Of a DNA stretch of 64,000 nucleotides, positions 8,286 through 17,373 are shown piece by piece. Source of the stretch: Streptomyces sp. NBC_00457 (lineage in GTDB: Bacteria > Actinomycetota > Actinomycetes > Streptomycetales > Streptomycetaceae); the NCBI RefSeq assembly GCF_036014015.1, contig NZ_CP107905.1, positions 2,976,001 through 3,040,000 of the forward strand. The letters are read 5' to 3'. Under the pieces are notes generated by a model. The model searched no databases. It was not told the DNA's origin and worked only from the letters and a program-made list of their open reading frames with translations. How positions within the stretch are numbered: the first letter of the stretch is position 1; the number at the start of each line of letters is the position of its first letter. The translations under genes were made by a program, and so were the position numbers.

Positions 8286-8301
8286 AGCAGGACAGCCTGC
8301 T
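8286..8301 (+). promoter_or_regulatory. Hairpin overlapping the ribosome site of the RsbW-like gene
   Basis: AGCAGG-ACAG-CCTGCT is a perfect 6-bp stem with a 4-base loop ending one base before ATG 8303. The purine-rich left arm is the only ribosome-site candidate nearby, so folding would hide it. Confidence 0.4.
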
Positions 8302-8302
8302 C

Positions 8303-8755
8303 ATGAACGGAACCGCCTTGTACGAACGCCCCTCCGCCTCCGCCTCGTGGCGCATCGCGCTGCCGCACACCGCCGCGGCGGTGCCCGTGGCCCGCGCACT
8401 GGTCCGTACGGCGCTGGCCGAGCTGGAGCACGGGGCCGACTGCGACACCGCGGAACTGCTCACGGCCGAGCTGGTCGCCAACGCCGTCGAGCACACCGCC
8501 GGGAGCGGTCCGATAGAGCTGGTCGTGGAGCTGCTGCCGAGCGGCTGCCAGGTCGAGGTGCACGACCCGGACCCGGCACCGCCGGGCAACCTCACCCGCC
8601 CCCTCAACGGAGAGCCCGACCCCTGGCAGGAACACGGCCGCGGCCTGCTCCTCATCCGAGCCCTCAGCTCCTCCTGCGGCCACCGCCCAACAGACTCCGG
8701 CAAGGCGGTCTGGTTCAGACTCCCAACGGTGCCGCATCAACGCCGCCCGCTGTAA
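8303..8755 (+). CDS. RsbW/SpoIIAB-like ATP-binding protein
   Basis: A 150-residue GHKL-fold protein of the anti-sigma kinase type that is numerous in Streptomyces. Motifs: ELLTAELVANAVEHT (N box, about residues 49-63), VEVHDPDP (G1 box, near 83) and HGRGLLLIRALSSS (G2, near 112). Members bind ATP and phosphorylate or sequester partner regulatory proteins such as anti-sigma antagonists or sigma factors. No partner gene is adjacent, so it probably acts in trans. The start ATG 8303 lies directly behind a hairpin. It is convergent with the ornithine carbamoyltransferase, with a dispersed repeat in the gap. Confidence 0.85.
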   Translation: MNGTALYERPSASASWRIALPHTAAAVPVARALVRTALAELEHGADCDTAELLTAELVANAVEHTAGSGPIELVVELLPSGCQVEVHDPDPAPPGNLTRPLNGEPDPWQEHGRGLLLIRALSSSCGHRPTDSGKAVWFRLPTVPHQRRPL

Positions 8756-8757
8756 GC

Positions 8758-8811
8758 CCCGTAAGGGGCGCGGGGAACTGCGCGACCAGCCACAAACAAC
8801 CCGCACCCGGC
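8758..8811 (+). repeat. Dispersed intergenic repeat, copy 2
   Basis: GTAAGGGGCGCGGGGAACTG, then CGCGACCAGCCACAA and CCCGCACC, between two convergent genes. It shares the core with copies at 7091-7143 and 19258-19342. The partly self-complementary core could help end transcription from both sides, but this is not shown. Confidence 0.75.
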
Positions 8812-8845
8812 AAACGACAAACACCCCCACGGCGCCACCCCGAAC

Positions 8846-9853
8846 TCAACCCAGCGTCGCCACCAGCACCGCCTTGATCGTGTGCAACCGATTCTCCGCC
8901 TCGTCGAAAACGACCGAGTGCGCCGACTCGAAAACCTCGTCCGTGACCTCCAGCGCCTCCAATCCATGCCGCTCATAAATCTCGCGCCCGACCTTCGTCC
9001 CAAGGTCATGGAACGCCGGCAGGCAGTGCATGAACTTGACATCCGGATTACCCGTGGCGCGCAGCACATCCATGGTCACGGCATACGCCGAAAGCGCGGC
9101 GATCCGCTCGTCCCAGACCTCCTTCGGCTCCCCCATGGACACCCAGACATCGGTGGCGACGAAGTCGGCGCCCAGGACACCCTCGTCCACGGACTCGGTG
9201 AGCGTGATCCGCGCACCGCTGGTCTCGGCCAGATTGCGGGCGTGGCCGACGATCTCCTCGGCGGGCCAGTAGGGCCGGGGCGCGACGATCCGTACGTCCA
9301 TGCCGAGCAGGGCTCCGGTGACCAGGTAGGAGTTGCCCATGTTGAAGCGGGCGTCGCCGAGGTAGGCGTAGGCGATCTCCTGGACCGGCTTGGCGCTGTG
9401 CTCGGTCATGGTGAGGACGTCGGCCAGCATCTGCGTGGGGTGCCAGTCGTCGGTGAGCCCGTTGTAGACCGGCACGCCCGCATGCGCCGCGAGTTCCTCG
9501 ACGGCGGCCTGGCTGTCGCCCCGGTACTCGATCGCGTCGAACATCCGGCCGAGGACCCGCGCGGTGTCCTTCACCGACTCCTTGTGCCCCATCTGTGAGC
9601 CCGACGGGTCGAGGTACGTCGTCGAAGCACCCTGGTCGGCCGCCGCGACCTCGAACGCGCAGCGGGTGCGCGTCGAGGTCTTCTCGAAGATCAGCGCGAT
9701 GTTCTTCCCGCTCAGATACCGCGTCTCGGCCCCGGCCTTCTTGGCCGCCTTCAGCTCGGCGGACAGCGCGATCAGGGCAAGGAACTCCTCCTGGCCGAAG
9801 TCCAGCTCCTTGAGGAAGTGGCGGCCGGCAAGAGCGGTCGGGACTGTCGCCAT
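8846..9853 (-). CDS. argF: Ornithine carbamoyltransferase
   Basis: A 335-residue transcarbamoylase converting carbamoyl phosphate and ornithine to citrulline, or the reverse in arginine catabolism. The carbamoyl-phosphate motif [12 protein letters not shown] is near residue 53, [11 protein letters not shown] near 130, SMGEP near 230 and HCLPAFHD near 271. The start is ATG 9853 ([10 protein letters not shown]) with GGAGCG upstream. It lies 77 bp downstream of arginine deiminase on the same strand, which points to the catabolic (ArcB) role. No carbamate kinase gene is seen here. Confidence 0.93.
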   Translation of the reverse strand: MATVPTALAGRHFLKELDFGQEEFLALIALSAELKAAKKAGAETRYLSGKNIALIFEKTSTRTRCAFEVAAADQGASTTYLDPSGSQMGHKESVKDTARVLGRMFDAIEYRGDSQAAVEELAAHAGVPVYNGLTDDWHPTQMLADVLTMTEHSAKPVQEIAYAYLGDARFNMGNSYLVTGALLGMDVRIVAPRPYWPAEEIVGHARNLAETSGARITLTESVDEGVLGADFVATDVWVSMGEPKEVWDERIAALSAYAVTMDVLRATGNPDVKFMHCLPAFHDLGTKVGREIYERHGLEALEVTDEVFESAHSVVFDEAENRLHTIKAVLVATLG

Positions 9854-9892
9854 GGGGGCGCTCCAGAGGTGCGATAACAAGACCTTTGGAAG

Positions 9893-9937
9893 TCTATACG
9901 ACCGACGACATTTCTATACGGCTGACATCTCTATACG
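9893..9937 (-). repeat. Triplicated CGTATAGA motif between arcA and the carbamoyltransferase gene
   Basis: TCTATACG occurs three times on the plus strand (9893-9900, 9913-9920, 9930-9937). Read on the minus strand, two units are GCCGTATAGA followed by (G/A)ATGTC; the first overlaps the arcA stop codon. Spacings are 17 and 20 bp. It may be a regulator array or a local duplication. Confidence 0.6.
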
Positions 9938-11154
9938 GCCGCCCGCTCGACCGGACAGCTCATGCACCGCGGCCCGCCCCTCCCCCGCCCCAGCTCGCTG
10001 CCCGGGATCTCGATCACCTCGATGCCCTGCTTGCGCAGATGCGTGTTGGTGGTGGCGTTGCGCTCGTAGGCGACGACGACACCCGGCTCGACGGCGAGGA
10101 CGTTGCAGCCGTCGTCCCACTGCTCACGCTCGGCCGCGTGCACGTCCTGGGTCGCGGTCAGGACGCGGATCTCGCTGAGGCCCAGCGCGGCGGCGATCGC
10201 GCGGTGCATGTGCTCCGGCGGATGGTCGGTGACCTTCAGCTCCTTGTCGGCGACGCCCGGTTCGATGGTGTACGAGCGGAGCATGCCGAGCCCCGCGTAC
10301 TGGGTGAAGGTGTCGCCGTCGACCATCGTCATCACGGTGTCGAGGTGCATGAAGGCCCGCCGCTTGGGCATGTCGAGGGCCACGATCGTCTCGGCGGAGC
10401 CCGCGGCGAACAGCTTGTGGGCGAGCATCTCGACGGCCTGCGGGGTGGTCCGCTCGCTCATGCCGATGAGGACGGCGCCGTTGCCGATCACCAGGACGTC
10501 GCCGCCCTCGATGGTGGACGGGTAGTCGGCCTGCCCCTCGGACCAGACGTGGAACGTTTCGTCACGGAACAGCGGATGGTGCCGGTAGATCGCCTCGAAG
10601 TGCACGGTCTCGCGCTGCCGGGCGGGCCATCTCATCGCGTTGACGGAGACGCCGTCGTAGATCCAGGCGGAGGTGTCGCGGGTGAAGAGGTGATTGGGCA
10701 GGGGGGCGAGGAGGAAGTCGTCGAGGTCCATGACATGGAAGCGGACGGAGGTCGGCTCCGGGTGGGCGTCGAGGAACTCGCGCTTGGTCATGCCGCCGAC
10801 GAGCAGCTCGGCGAGCTCGGCGGCCGGCAGCGACTCGAAGGCGGCCCGGAGGTGGTCGGTGGCGAGCACCCCGTACTCCTTCTCGTCGAAGACCCGGTCC
10901 AGTACGAGCTTCCGGGCCACCGGGATGTCCAGGGCCTCGGTGAGCAGATCGCCGAAGAGGTGGACGGCGACACCGCGGTCGCGCAGCACATCGGCGAAGC
11001 CGTCGTGTTCGGCGCGCGCCCGGCGCACCCAGAGCACGTCGTCGAAGAGGAGCGCGTCCTTGTTGCTCGGGGTGAGCCTTTTGAGCTCGAGATCCGGCCG
11101 GTGCAGGATGACGCGGCGCAGCCGCCCGGCCTCGGAGTCGACATGGAATCCCAT
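9931..11154 (-). CDS. arcA: Arginine deiminase
   Basis: A 407-residue enzyme hydrolysing arginine to citrulline and ammonia. The start is ATG 11154 ([10 protein letters not shown]), with GGATGGAG upstream; the GTG at 11187 has its purine run too close. Guanidino-group motifs are visible: GGDVLVIG near residue 216, [14 protein letters not shown] near 269 and the catalytic cysteine motif CMSCPVERA at the extreme C-terminus. It is probably transcribed with the downstream ornithine carbamoyltransferase, forming two steps of the deiminase pathway. In aerobic streptomycetes it may serve nitrogen supply or acid tolerance; that is inference. Confidence 0.94.
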   Translation of the reverse strand: MGFHVDSEAGRLRRVILHRPDLELKRLTPSNKDALLFDDVLWVRRARAEHDGFADVLRDRGVAVHLFGDLLTEALDIPVARKLVLDRVFDEKEYGVLATDHLRAAFESLPAAELAELLVGGMTKREFLDAHPEPTSVRFHVMDLDDFLLAPLPNHLFTRDTSAWIYDGVSVNAMRWPARQRETVHFEAIYRHHPLFRDETFHVWSEGQADYPSTIEGGDVLVIGNGAVLIGMSERTTPQAVEMLAHKLFAAGSAETIVALDMPKRRAFMHLDTVMTMVDGDTFTQYAGLGMLRSYTIEPGVADKELKVTDHPPEHMHRAIAAALGLSEIRVLTATQDVHAAEREQWDDGCNVLAVEPGVVVAYERNATTNTHLRKQGIEVIEIPGSELGRGRGGPRCMSCPVERAAV

Positions 11155-11210
11155 GACTCCATCCTGACCATCGACGACCGAGTTCACCCCCTGCTTGGCC
11201 GTTTCCCTTT

Positions 11211-11259
11211 TCGTCCTCTTGACGACAAGCAGGCTTCGCGCTTATCGTCTGCATGACGA
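11211..11259 (+). promoter_or_regulatory. SPFH gene promoter with two identical dyads
   Basis: TTGACG (11219-11224) and TATCGT (11243-11248) are 18 bp apart, a good consensus promoter. Two perfect copies of TCGTC-N5-GACGA flank it: 11211-11225 overlaps the -35 box and 11245-11259 overlaps the -10 box and start point. Their centres are 34 bp apart, about three helical turns. This strongly suggests a paired operator for a repressor. Confidence 0.6.
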
Positions 11260-11274
11260 AAACGAGGGGGTCTC

Positions 11275-12312
11275 ATGGCCGACATCACCCGGCGCCTGGG
11301 CTGGCGCCATCTGCGGGGCGCGCCGACGGCACACATCCGCCACCACCGCTCCGGCAGGCTCGTGCACGACGGCCCGGGACTGAGCTTCTGGTACCGCTCC
11401 CTGACCGCCGCGCTCTCCGAGGTGCCGGTCGACGACCGCGAACTGGCGATGACCTTCCATGCTCGTACGTCCGACTTCCAGGACGTCGCGGTCCAGGCGA
11501 CGGTCACCTACCGGATCGCCGACCCCGCCCTCGCCGCCGCCCGCCTCGACTTCTCCATCGACCCGGACACCGGCGCCTGGCGCGGCGCTCCGCTGGAGCA
11601 ACTGGGCACCCTGCTGACGGAGACGGCCCAGCAGCACGCGCTGGACGTCCTCGCCCGTACGTCGCTGTCGTCGGCGCTCGTGGACGGCGTGACGGCGGTG
11701 CGCGAACGCGTCGCGGCGGGCCTGGCTGCGGAACCCCGGCTGCCGGCCACGGGCATCGAGGTGGTCGCCGTGCGCGTGGTGGCCCTGCGTCCGGAGCCGG
11801 AGGTGGAGCGGGCCCTGCGCACCCCCGCCCGTGAGCAGATCCAGCAGGACGCCGACCGGGCGACGTACGAACGGCGTGCCGTGGCCGTCGAGCGGGAGCG
11901 GGCGATCGCCGAGAACGAGCTGGACAGCCGCATCGAACTCGCCCGCCGCGAGGAGCAGTTGGTCGACCAGCGCGGCACGAACGCCCGCCGCGAGGCGGAG
12001 GAGCAGGCAGCGTCCGACGCGGTACGGGCGCAGGCCGAGGCGGCCCGCACGGTGAAGCTGGCGGAGGCGGAGGCCGCCCGTTCCGTACGGCTGGCCCGCG
12101 CCGAGGCCGAGGGCGCGCGCGAGGTGGGCGCGGCGCGGGCCGAGGCACAGTCGGCCTGGCTGCGGGTGCACGCGGACGTCGACGTGGCGACCCTGCACGC
12201 GCTGACCGGCACGCGCCTCGCGGAGAACCTGCCGCACATCGACAGCGTGACCATCTCGCCGGACGTGCTCACGGGGCTGCTTTCCCGGCTCGGCGACGGG
12301 GAGCGGGCGTGA
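11275..12312 (+). CDS. SPFH/band-7 domain protein
   Basis: A 345-residue protein with an SPFH domain (about residues 25-190) followed by a long Ala/Glu/Arg coiled coil (about 190-290), as in the flotillin/stomatin superfamily. There is no clear transmembrane segment; the N-terminus is basic (RRLGWRHLRG), so it may attach to membranes peripherally. The start ATG 11275 follows CGAGGGGG. It overlaps the next gene by four bases (GTGA), so the two are translationally coupled. Its role is unknown; SPFH proteins scaffold membrane assemblies. Transcription is probably controlled by the double dyad at 11211-11259. Confidence 0.85.
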   Translation: MADITRRLGWRHLRGAPTAHIRHHRSGRLVHDGPGLSFWYRSLTAALSEVPVDDRELAMTFHARTSDFQDVAVQATVTYRIADPALAAARLDFSIDPDTGAWRGAPLEQLGTLLTETAQQHALDVLARTSLSSALVDGVTAVRERVAAGLAAEPRLPATGIEVVAVRVVALRPEPEVERALRTPAREQIQQDADRATYERRAVAVERERAIAENELDSRIELARREEQLVDQRGTNARREAEEQAASDAVRAQAEAARTVKLAEAEAARSVRLARAEAEGAREVGAARAEAQSAWLRVHADVDVATLHALTGTRLAENLPHIDSVTISPDVLTGLLSRLGDGERA

Positions 12313-13199
12313 GCCTCGCCCCGCGTGCCGTGCTCGTCCATCGCACCACGGAGTACGAGGAGTTGGTGGCCCGGCACGGCACGCACGGCCAGGCCGCCTT
12401 CTTCCTCCGCTCCCGCGGCCGGGACATCGAGGAGATCGCGGACCGGCACCGCCGCACGCGCAGAGCCCTGGCCGAGGTGACCTCCGCAGTTCCCCTGACA
12501 TGGCGTCAGGCGCAGGTGGAGCGTGCCGACTTGGACCGGTTCCTGTTCGCACCGGAGGACATGGTGGTCGTGGTCGGCCAGGACGGTCTGGTGGCGAATG
12601 TGGCCAAGTACCTGTCCGGGCAGCCGGTGGTGGGGTTCGACACGGACCCCGGACGCAACCCGGGCGTACTGGTGCGCCACCGCCCCCAGGACGCGGCGAA
12701 ACTGCTGACATCCACCACCCCGCCGGTCGACGAACTCACCATGGTCGAGGCGGTCGCCGACGACACCCAGCGGCTCGTGGCACTGAACGAGATCTACCTG
12801 GGCGCCGGCGGCCACCAGACGGCCCGATACCGCCTGGGCCTCGAGGACGACGGGGGTGTCGTCGAGGCGCAGGCCTCCTCCGGGGTGATCGTCGGCACCG
12901 GAACCGGGGCCACAGGATGGATCCGGTCCGTGTGGCAGGAGCGGGGCACGCGGCTGCGGTTGCCCGCCCCTACCGAGGAACGGCTGCTGTGGTTCGTACG
13001 GGAGGCCTGGCCGTCCCCGGCCACCGGTACGTCACTGGTGGCCGGGGAACTCGCCGCCGCGACCCGTCTCCGCCTCACCGTCGAGTCCGAGCGGCTGGTC
13101 GCCTTCGGGGACGGGATGGAGACGGACGCGGTCGCGCTGACCTGGGGGCAGACGGTCCTGGTGGGCGTGTGCCGGGAACGGCTGCGGCTGGTCTGCTGA
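12309..13199 (+). CDS. NAD kinase-like protein
   Basis: A 296-residue protein with the NAD/diacylglycerol kinase fold. The region VVVVGQDGLVANVAKYL (near residues 80-96) corresponds to the kinase GGDG motif but reads GQDG, and GVIVGTGTGATGWIRS (near 197) matches the second conserved block. N- and C-terminal parts are unlike housekeeping NadK. The GTG start overlaps the SPFH stop. It may phosphorylate NAD(H), a nucleoside or a sugar, or be a sensor; the altered motif leaves activity open. Confidence 0.75.
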   Translation: MSLAPRAVLVHRTTEYEELVARHGTHGQAAFFLRSRGRDIEEIADRHRRTRRALAEVTSAVPLTWRQAQVERADLDRFLFAPEDMVVVVGQDGLVANVAKYLSGQPVVGFDTDPGRNPGVLVRHRPQDAAKLLTSTTPPVDELTMVEAVADDTQRLVALNEIYLGAGGHQTARYRLGLEDDGGVVEAQASSGVIVGTGTGATGWIRSVWQERGTRLRLPAPTEERLLWFVREAWPSPATGTSLVAGELAAATRLRLTVESERLVAFGDGMETDAVALTWGQTVLVGVCRERLRLVC

Positions 13200-13207
13200 G
13201 CTGACCG

Positions 13208-15748
13208 TCACAGCCGCGGATCAACCGGCTCCGACTCCAGCGCCAGCACCCCGAACACCGCCTCGTGCACCCGCCACAGCGGCTCGCCCTCCGCCAGCCG
13301 GTCCAGTGCCTCCAGGCCCAGCGCGTACTCGCGGATCGCGAGGGAGCGCTTGTGGTTGAGGAAGCGGGAGCGGAGACGGGCGAGGTTCTCGGGGCGCGTG
13401 TACTCGGGACCGTAGATGATCCGCAGGTACTCACGGCCCCGGCACTTGATGCCGGGCTGCACCAGACGGCCCTGATCACTGCGCACAACCGCGCCGACCG
13501 GCTTGACGACCATGCCCTCGCCGCCGCGTCCCGTCATCTCCAGCCACCAGTCGACGCCCGCCCGCACCGACTCCGGGTCGGCGGTGTCGACGTACAGCCG
13601 ACGGGTGGTCTGGAGCAGGCCGGTGCTGTCGTGCTCGACGAGGCGGTCGAGCAGAGTGAGCTGCTCGTCGTGCGGCAGGCCCGTGAGGCTGCGGCCCTGG
13701 ACGGCGAGGATCTGGAACGGGGCCAGGCGGACGCCGTCGAGGCCGTCCGTGGTCCAGCAGTAGCGGCGGTACGACTCCGTGAACGCCGCGGCGTCCGCGG
13801 CCCGTTCGCGCTGCCGCGCCAGCAGGTCCGCCACCTCCACGCCCCGCGCCGCCGCACCCTCCAGCGCGGCGAGCGCGCCCGGGAACACCGCCCCGGAAGC
13901 GGCGCCCACGGCCGCGTACTGCGACCGCAGCAGCCCGGATGCCTTCAGCGACCACGGCATCAACTCGGCGTCGAGCAGCAGCCAGTCCGTCTCGAGTACG
14001 TCCCACAGGCCGGCCTGGGTCACGGCGGCCCGGACCCGGTCCAGGACCGACTCCGTCACCGAACCGTCGTCGAAGAACGGCCGTCCGGTACGGGTGTAAA
14101 GGGAACCCGTGGGACCGTCCACGCCGAACCGCTTCCGCGCCGCCTCCGCATCCCGGCACACCAGCGCCACCGCACGCGAACCCATGTGCTTCTCCTCGCA
14201 CACGACCCGCGCGACGCCGTCCTCCCGGTACTGCGCGAAGGCCTCGGCCGGGTGCTCCAAGTAGCCCTCGACGTGCGAGGTGGCCGTCGGTGCCATGGTC
14301 GGCGGCAGGTACGGAAGCAGCCGCGGGTCGACGGCGAAGCGGCTCATGACCTCCAGAGCAGCGGCCGCGTTCTCCTCGCGGACCGCGATACGGCCCTGGT
14401 GCCGGGTCTCGACCACCCTGCGCCCCTGCACGTCGGCAAGGTCGAGCGGCCGTCCGTCGTGTCCGCCGGGTGCCTCGGTCCGCAGCGGCTTGGTCGGCTC
14501 GTACCAGACCTGCTCGGCCGGTACGTCGACCAGCTCCCGCTCCGGCCAGCGCAGCGCGGTCAGCTTGCCGCCGAACACAGCGCCGGTGTCGAGGCAAATC
14601 GTGTTGTTGAGCCACGTGGCCTCGGGCACGGGAGTGTGGCCGTAGACCACTGCCGCCCGGCCCCGGTAGTCCTCGGCCCACGGGTAGCGCACCGGCAGCC
14701 CGAACTCGTCCGTCTCGCCGGTGGTGTCGCCGTACAGCGCGTGCGAGCGCACCCGCCCGGAGGTGCGGCCGTGGTACTTCTCCGGGAGCCCGGCGTGACA
14801 GACGACCAGCCGGCCGCCGTCGAGGACGTAGTGGCTGACCAGGCCGTCGATGAACTCCCGTACCTGGGCGAGGAATTCGTCCGACTGGTCCGCCATCTGC
14901 TCGATGGTTTCCGCCAGTCCGTGGGTGTGCTGGACCTTGCGGCCCTTCAGGTAGCGGCCGAACTTGTTCTCGTGGTTGCCCGGCACGCACAGTGCGTTCC
15001 CGGAGCCGACCATCGACATCACGCGGCGCAGCACGCCCGGGCTGTCCGGGCCGCGGTCGACGAGGTCGCCGACGAAGACCGCCGTACGGCCGTCGGGGTG
15101 GACGCCGTCGACGTAGCCCAACTTGCCGAGCAGGGACTCCAGTTCGGCGGCGCAGCCGTGGATGTCGCCGATGATGTCGAAGGGGCCGGTGAGGTGGGTC
15201 AGGTCGTTGAACCGCTTCTCGGTGACGATCGACGCGTTCTCGACCTCCTCGGTGCCCCGGAGGATGTGCACCTTGCGGAAGCCCTCGCGCTCCAAGTGCC
15301 GTAGCGAGCGGCGGAGTTCGCGGGTGTGGCGCTGGATGACCCGGCGGGGCATGTCGGCGCGGTCGCTGCGGGTGGCGTTGCGCTCGGCGCACACGTCCTC
15401 GGGCACGTCGAGCACGATGGCTATCGGCAGCACGTCGTACTGCCGGGCCAGCTCGATCAGCTGGCGCCGGGAGTCCGACTGCACGCTGGTCGCGTCGACG
15501 ACCGTACGGCGGCCCGCGGCGAGGCGCTTGCCCGCGATGTAGTGCAGGACCTCGAAGGCGTCGCGGGTGGCGGACTGGTCGTTCTCGTCGTCGGAGACCA
15601 GGCCGCGGCAGAAGTCGGAGGAGATGACCTCGGTGGGCTTGAAGTTCCTGCGGGCGAAGGTGGACTTGCCGGAGCCGGAGGCGCCGATGAGCACCACGAG
15701 GGAGAGGTCGGTGACGGGCAGGGTGCGTCCCGTGCGGGTCTCGGTCAT
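13208..15748 (-). CDS. pnkp: Polynucleotide kinase-phosphatase-ligase (bacterial Pnkp)
   Basis: An 846-residue three-domain RNA repair enzyme. The N-terminal 5' kinase has P-loop GASGSGKSTF (about residues 21-30). The central calcineurin-like phosphatase has GDIHGC (near 194), GDLVDRG (near 228) and GNHE (near 255). The C-terminal adenylyltransferase has EEKHMGSR with the nucleophilic lysine near 519. It heals 5'-OH and 2',3'-phosphate ends and, with Hen1, seals RNA cut by ribotoxins. The ATG at 15748 overlaps the hen1 stop (ATGA), so the two subunits are coupled. All signature residues checked are present. The ribosome site lies inside hen1. Confidence 0.95.
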   Translation of the reverse strand: MTETRTGRTLPVTDLSLVVLIGASGSGKSTFARRNFKPTEVISSDFCRGLVSDDENDQSATRDAFEVLHYIAGKRLAAGRRTVVDATSVQSDSRRQLIELARQYDVLPIAIVLDVPEDVCAERNATRSDRADMPRRVIQRHTRELRRSLRHLEREGFRKVHILRGTEEVENASIVTEKRFNDLTHLTGPFDIIGDIHGCAAELESLLGKLGYVDGVHPDGRTAVFVGDLVDRGPDSPGVLRRVMSMVGSGNALCVPGNHENKFGRYLKGRKVQHTHGLAETIEQMADQSDEFLAQVREFIDGLVSHYVLDGGRLVVCHAGLPEKYHGRTSGRVRSHALYGDTTGETDEFGLPVRYPWAEDYRGRAAVVYGHTPVPEATWLNNTICLDTGAVFGGKLTALRWPERELVDVPAEQVWYEPTKPLRTEAPGGHDGRPLDLADVQGRRVVETRHQGRIAVREENAAAALEVMSRFAVDPRLLPYLPPTMAPTATSHVEGYLEHPAEAFAQYREDGVARVVCEEKHMGSRAVALVCRDAEAARKRFGVDGPTGSLYTRTGRPFFDDGSVTESVLDRVRAAVTQAGLWDVLETDWLLLDAELMPWSLKASGLLRSQYAAVGAASGAVFPGALAALEGAAARGVEVADLLARQRERAADAAAFTESYRRYCWTTDGLDGVRLAPFQILAVQGRSLTGLPHDEQLTLLDRLVEHDSTGLLQTTRRLYVDTADPESVRAGVDWWLEMTGRGGEGMVVKPVGAVVRSDQGRLVQPGIKCRGREYLRIIYGPEYTRPENLARLRSRFLNHKRSLAIREYALGLEALDRLAEGEPLWRVHEAVFGVLALESEPVDPRL

Positions 15749-17214
15749 GCGGCCTTCGCCCCCAGCTCGTTCGTGCTCTTCATGGTGAATACGGCCATCT
15801 GCGTCGGCGGTCCCACGTCGGGGTCGTCCGGCCCCACGGGCACGAACTCCACGCCGTACCCGTGCCGTTCTGCGACGGCGTCGGCCCAGGTCCGGAACTC
15901 CTCGCGTGTCCACTCGAAGCGGTGGTCGCCGTGCCGGACGTGGCCGGCCGGGAGGGACTCCCAGCGGACGTTGTACTCGACGTTCGGGGTGGTCACGAGG
16001 ACCGTCCGGGGGCGGGCGGAGCCGAACACCGCGTACTCCAGGGCGGGCAGCCGGGGCAGGTCGAGGTGCTCGATGACCTCGCTGAGCACGGCGGCGTCGT
16101 AGCCCTTGAGTCGGTTGTCGGTGTAGGCGAGCGAGCCCTGGAAGAGCTTGACGCGGGAGGCCTGGCGCTCGCCCATGCGGTCCAGCTTGAGGCGGCGGGA
16201 GGCGATGGTGAGCGCCCGCATCGACACGTCGACGCCGACGATCTCGGTGAACCGTGGGTCCTTGAGCAGCGCCTGCACCAACTGGCCCTGCCCGCAGCCC
16301 AGATCGAGCACGCGGGCGGCGCCGGACGTGCCGAGCGCCGCGATGATGGCGTCCCGGCGCTGCTCGGCGAGCGGGGTCGGCCGCTCCTCCGACTCGGTCT
16401 CCGCCTCCACCGCGTTGTCGATCTCCTCGACCTCGGTGTCGTCCGCCTCGGCCAGCCGCACCAGCTCCAGCCGCTCCATCGCCTGCCGGGTCAGCGACCA
16501 GCGCCGCGACAGATACCGGCTGGTGATCAGCTTCTGCTCGGGGTGCGCGGGCAGCCAGCCCTCACCCGCCCGCAGCAGCTTGTCGACCTCGTCGGGGGAG
16601 ACCCAGTAGTGCTTGGCGTCGTCGAGCACGGGCAGCAGGACGTACAGGTGGCGCAGGGCCTCGGCGAGGGTGAGGGCCGAGGACTCCAGCACGAGACCGA
16701 CGTACCGCGAGTCGCCCCACTCGGGGAACTGCGCGTCCAGCGCCACGGGTTCGACGGTGACCGTCCACCCGAGCGGCTCGAAGAGGCTCCGTACGAGGCC
16801 GGGGCCGCCGCGGGCGGGCAGCGCGGGCACCTCGATGCGCAACGGGCGTGCCTGCTGCGGGAGTTCGGGCCGTGCGGTGCAGGTGCCCTTCATCGCGCTG
16901 GAGAACACGCCGCTCAGGGCCACCGCGAGCAGTGAGGAGGCCGCGTACGGGCGGTCGTTCACGTACTGCGCGAGCGCCGCGTCGGGCGCGCCGCCCCGTC
17001 CCTTGCCCTTGCCGCGCCGGACCAGCGCCACCGCGTCGACCTCCAGCAGCAGCGCCGCGGTGCAGCGCTCGGCGCCCGCCTCGGGGTAGAGGACGTGCGC
17101 CGTGCCGTAGGACGTGGAGAACGCCTGCGCCTTCTCGGGATGCTTGTGCAGCAGGAAGCCGAGGTCGGTGGCGGGGCGTTCGTCGGTGCCGGTGCTGGTG
17201 ATCGTCAGGAACAC
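15745..17214 (-). CDS. hen1: Hen1 3'-terminal RNA ribose 2'-O-methyltransferase
   Basis: A 489-residue partner of Pnkp. The N-terminal half (about 1-240) is the ligase-activating domain found only in bacterial Hen1. The C-terminal methyltransferase has the SAM motif VLDLGCGQGQLV near residue 297 and the metal-site segment SEVIEHLDLPRL near 375, followed by VTTPNVEYN and HRFEWTREEF. It marks the repaired 3' end with a 2'-O-methyl group so the same ribotoxin cannot cut again. The start is GTG 17214 (MFLTITSTGTD). The upstream gap of about 160 bp is shared with a divergent methyltransferase gene. Confidence 0.95.
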   Translation of the reverse strand: MFLTITSTGTDERPATDLGFLLHKHPEKAQAFSTSYGTAHVLYPEAGAERCTAALLLEVDAVALVRRGKGKGRGGAPDAALAQYVNDRPYAASSLLAVALSGVFSSAMKGTCTARPELPQQARPLRIEVPALPARGGPGLVRSLFEPLGWTVTVEPVALDAQFPEWGDSRYVGLVLESSALTLAEALRHLYVLLPVLDDAKHYWVSPDEVDKLLRAGEGWLPAHPEQKLITSRYLSRRWSLTRQAMERLELVRLAEADDTEVEEIDNAVEAETESEERPTPLAEQRRDAIIAALGTSGAARVLDLGCGQGQLVQALLKDPRFTEIVGVDVSMRALTIASRRLKLDRMGERQASRVKLFQGSLAYTDNRLKGYDAAVLSEVIEHLDLPRLPALEYAVFGSARPRTVLVTTPNVEYNVRWESLPAGHVRHGDHRFEWTREEFRTWADAVAERHGYGVEFVPVGPDDPDVGPPTQMAVFTMKSTNELGAKAA

Positions 17215-17373
17215 AGGGGCTCAGCCTTGGAATAGTGGTCTGAACTGCGGATACGCCCACCGTACAGAGGGGGCGTCGGCAGCACCCGGGGTTTTTCGCT
17301 AACCTCCCAGTCGCCCGGGCGTTCGAGTGGGGTACGACCGATCGCCCACCAGGTCCACCAGCGGAGGCATCAC

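Larger units (their letters stand above)
7983..8302. other. Divergent intergenic region between hydratase and RsbW-like gene
   Basis: This 320-bp stretch holds no supported gene. It contains the candidate hydratase promoter (8032-8060) on the left and a hairpin against the start codon of the ATPase gene on the right (8286-8301). The middle is ordinary high-GC spacer. Confidence 0.7.

Noticed and set aside
13265..15304. A 679-codon plus-strand frame opposite Pnkp
   Set aside because: It is antisense to a gene with all catalytic motifs; there is no ribosome site and the composition is that of a shadow frame.
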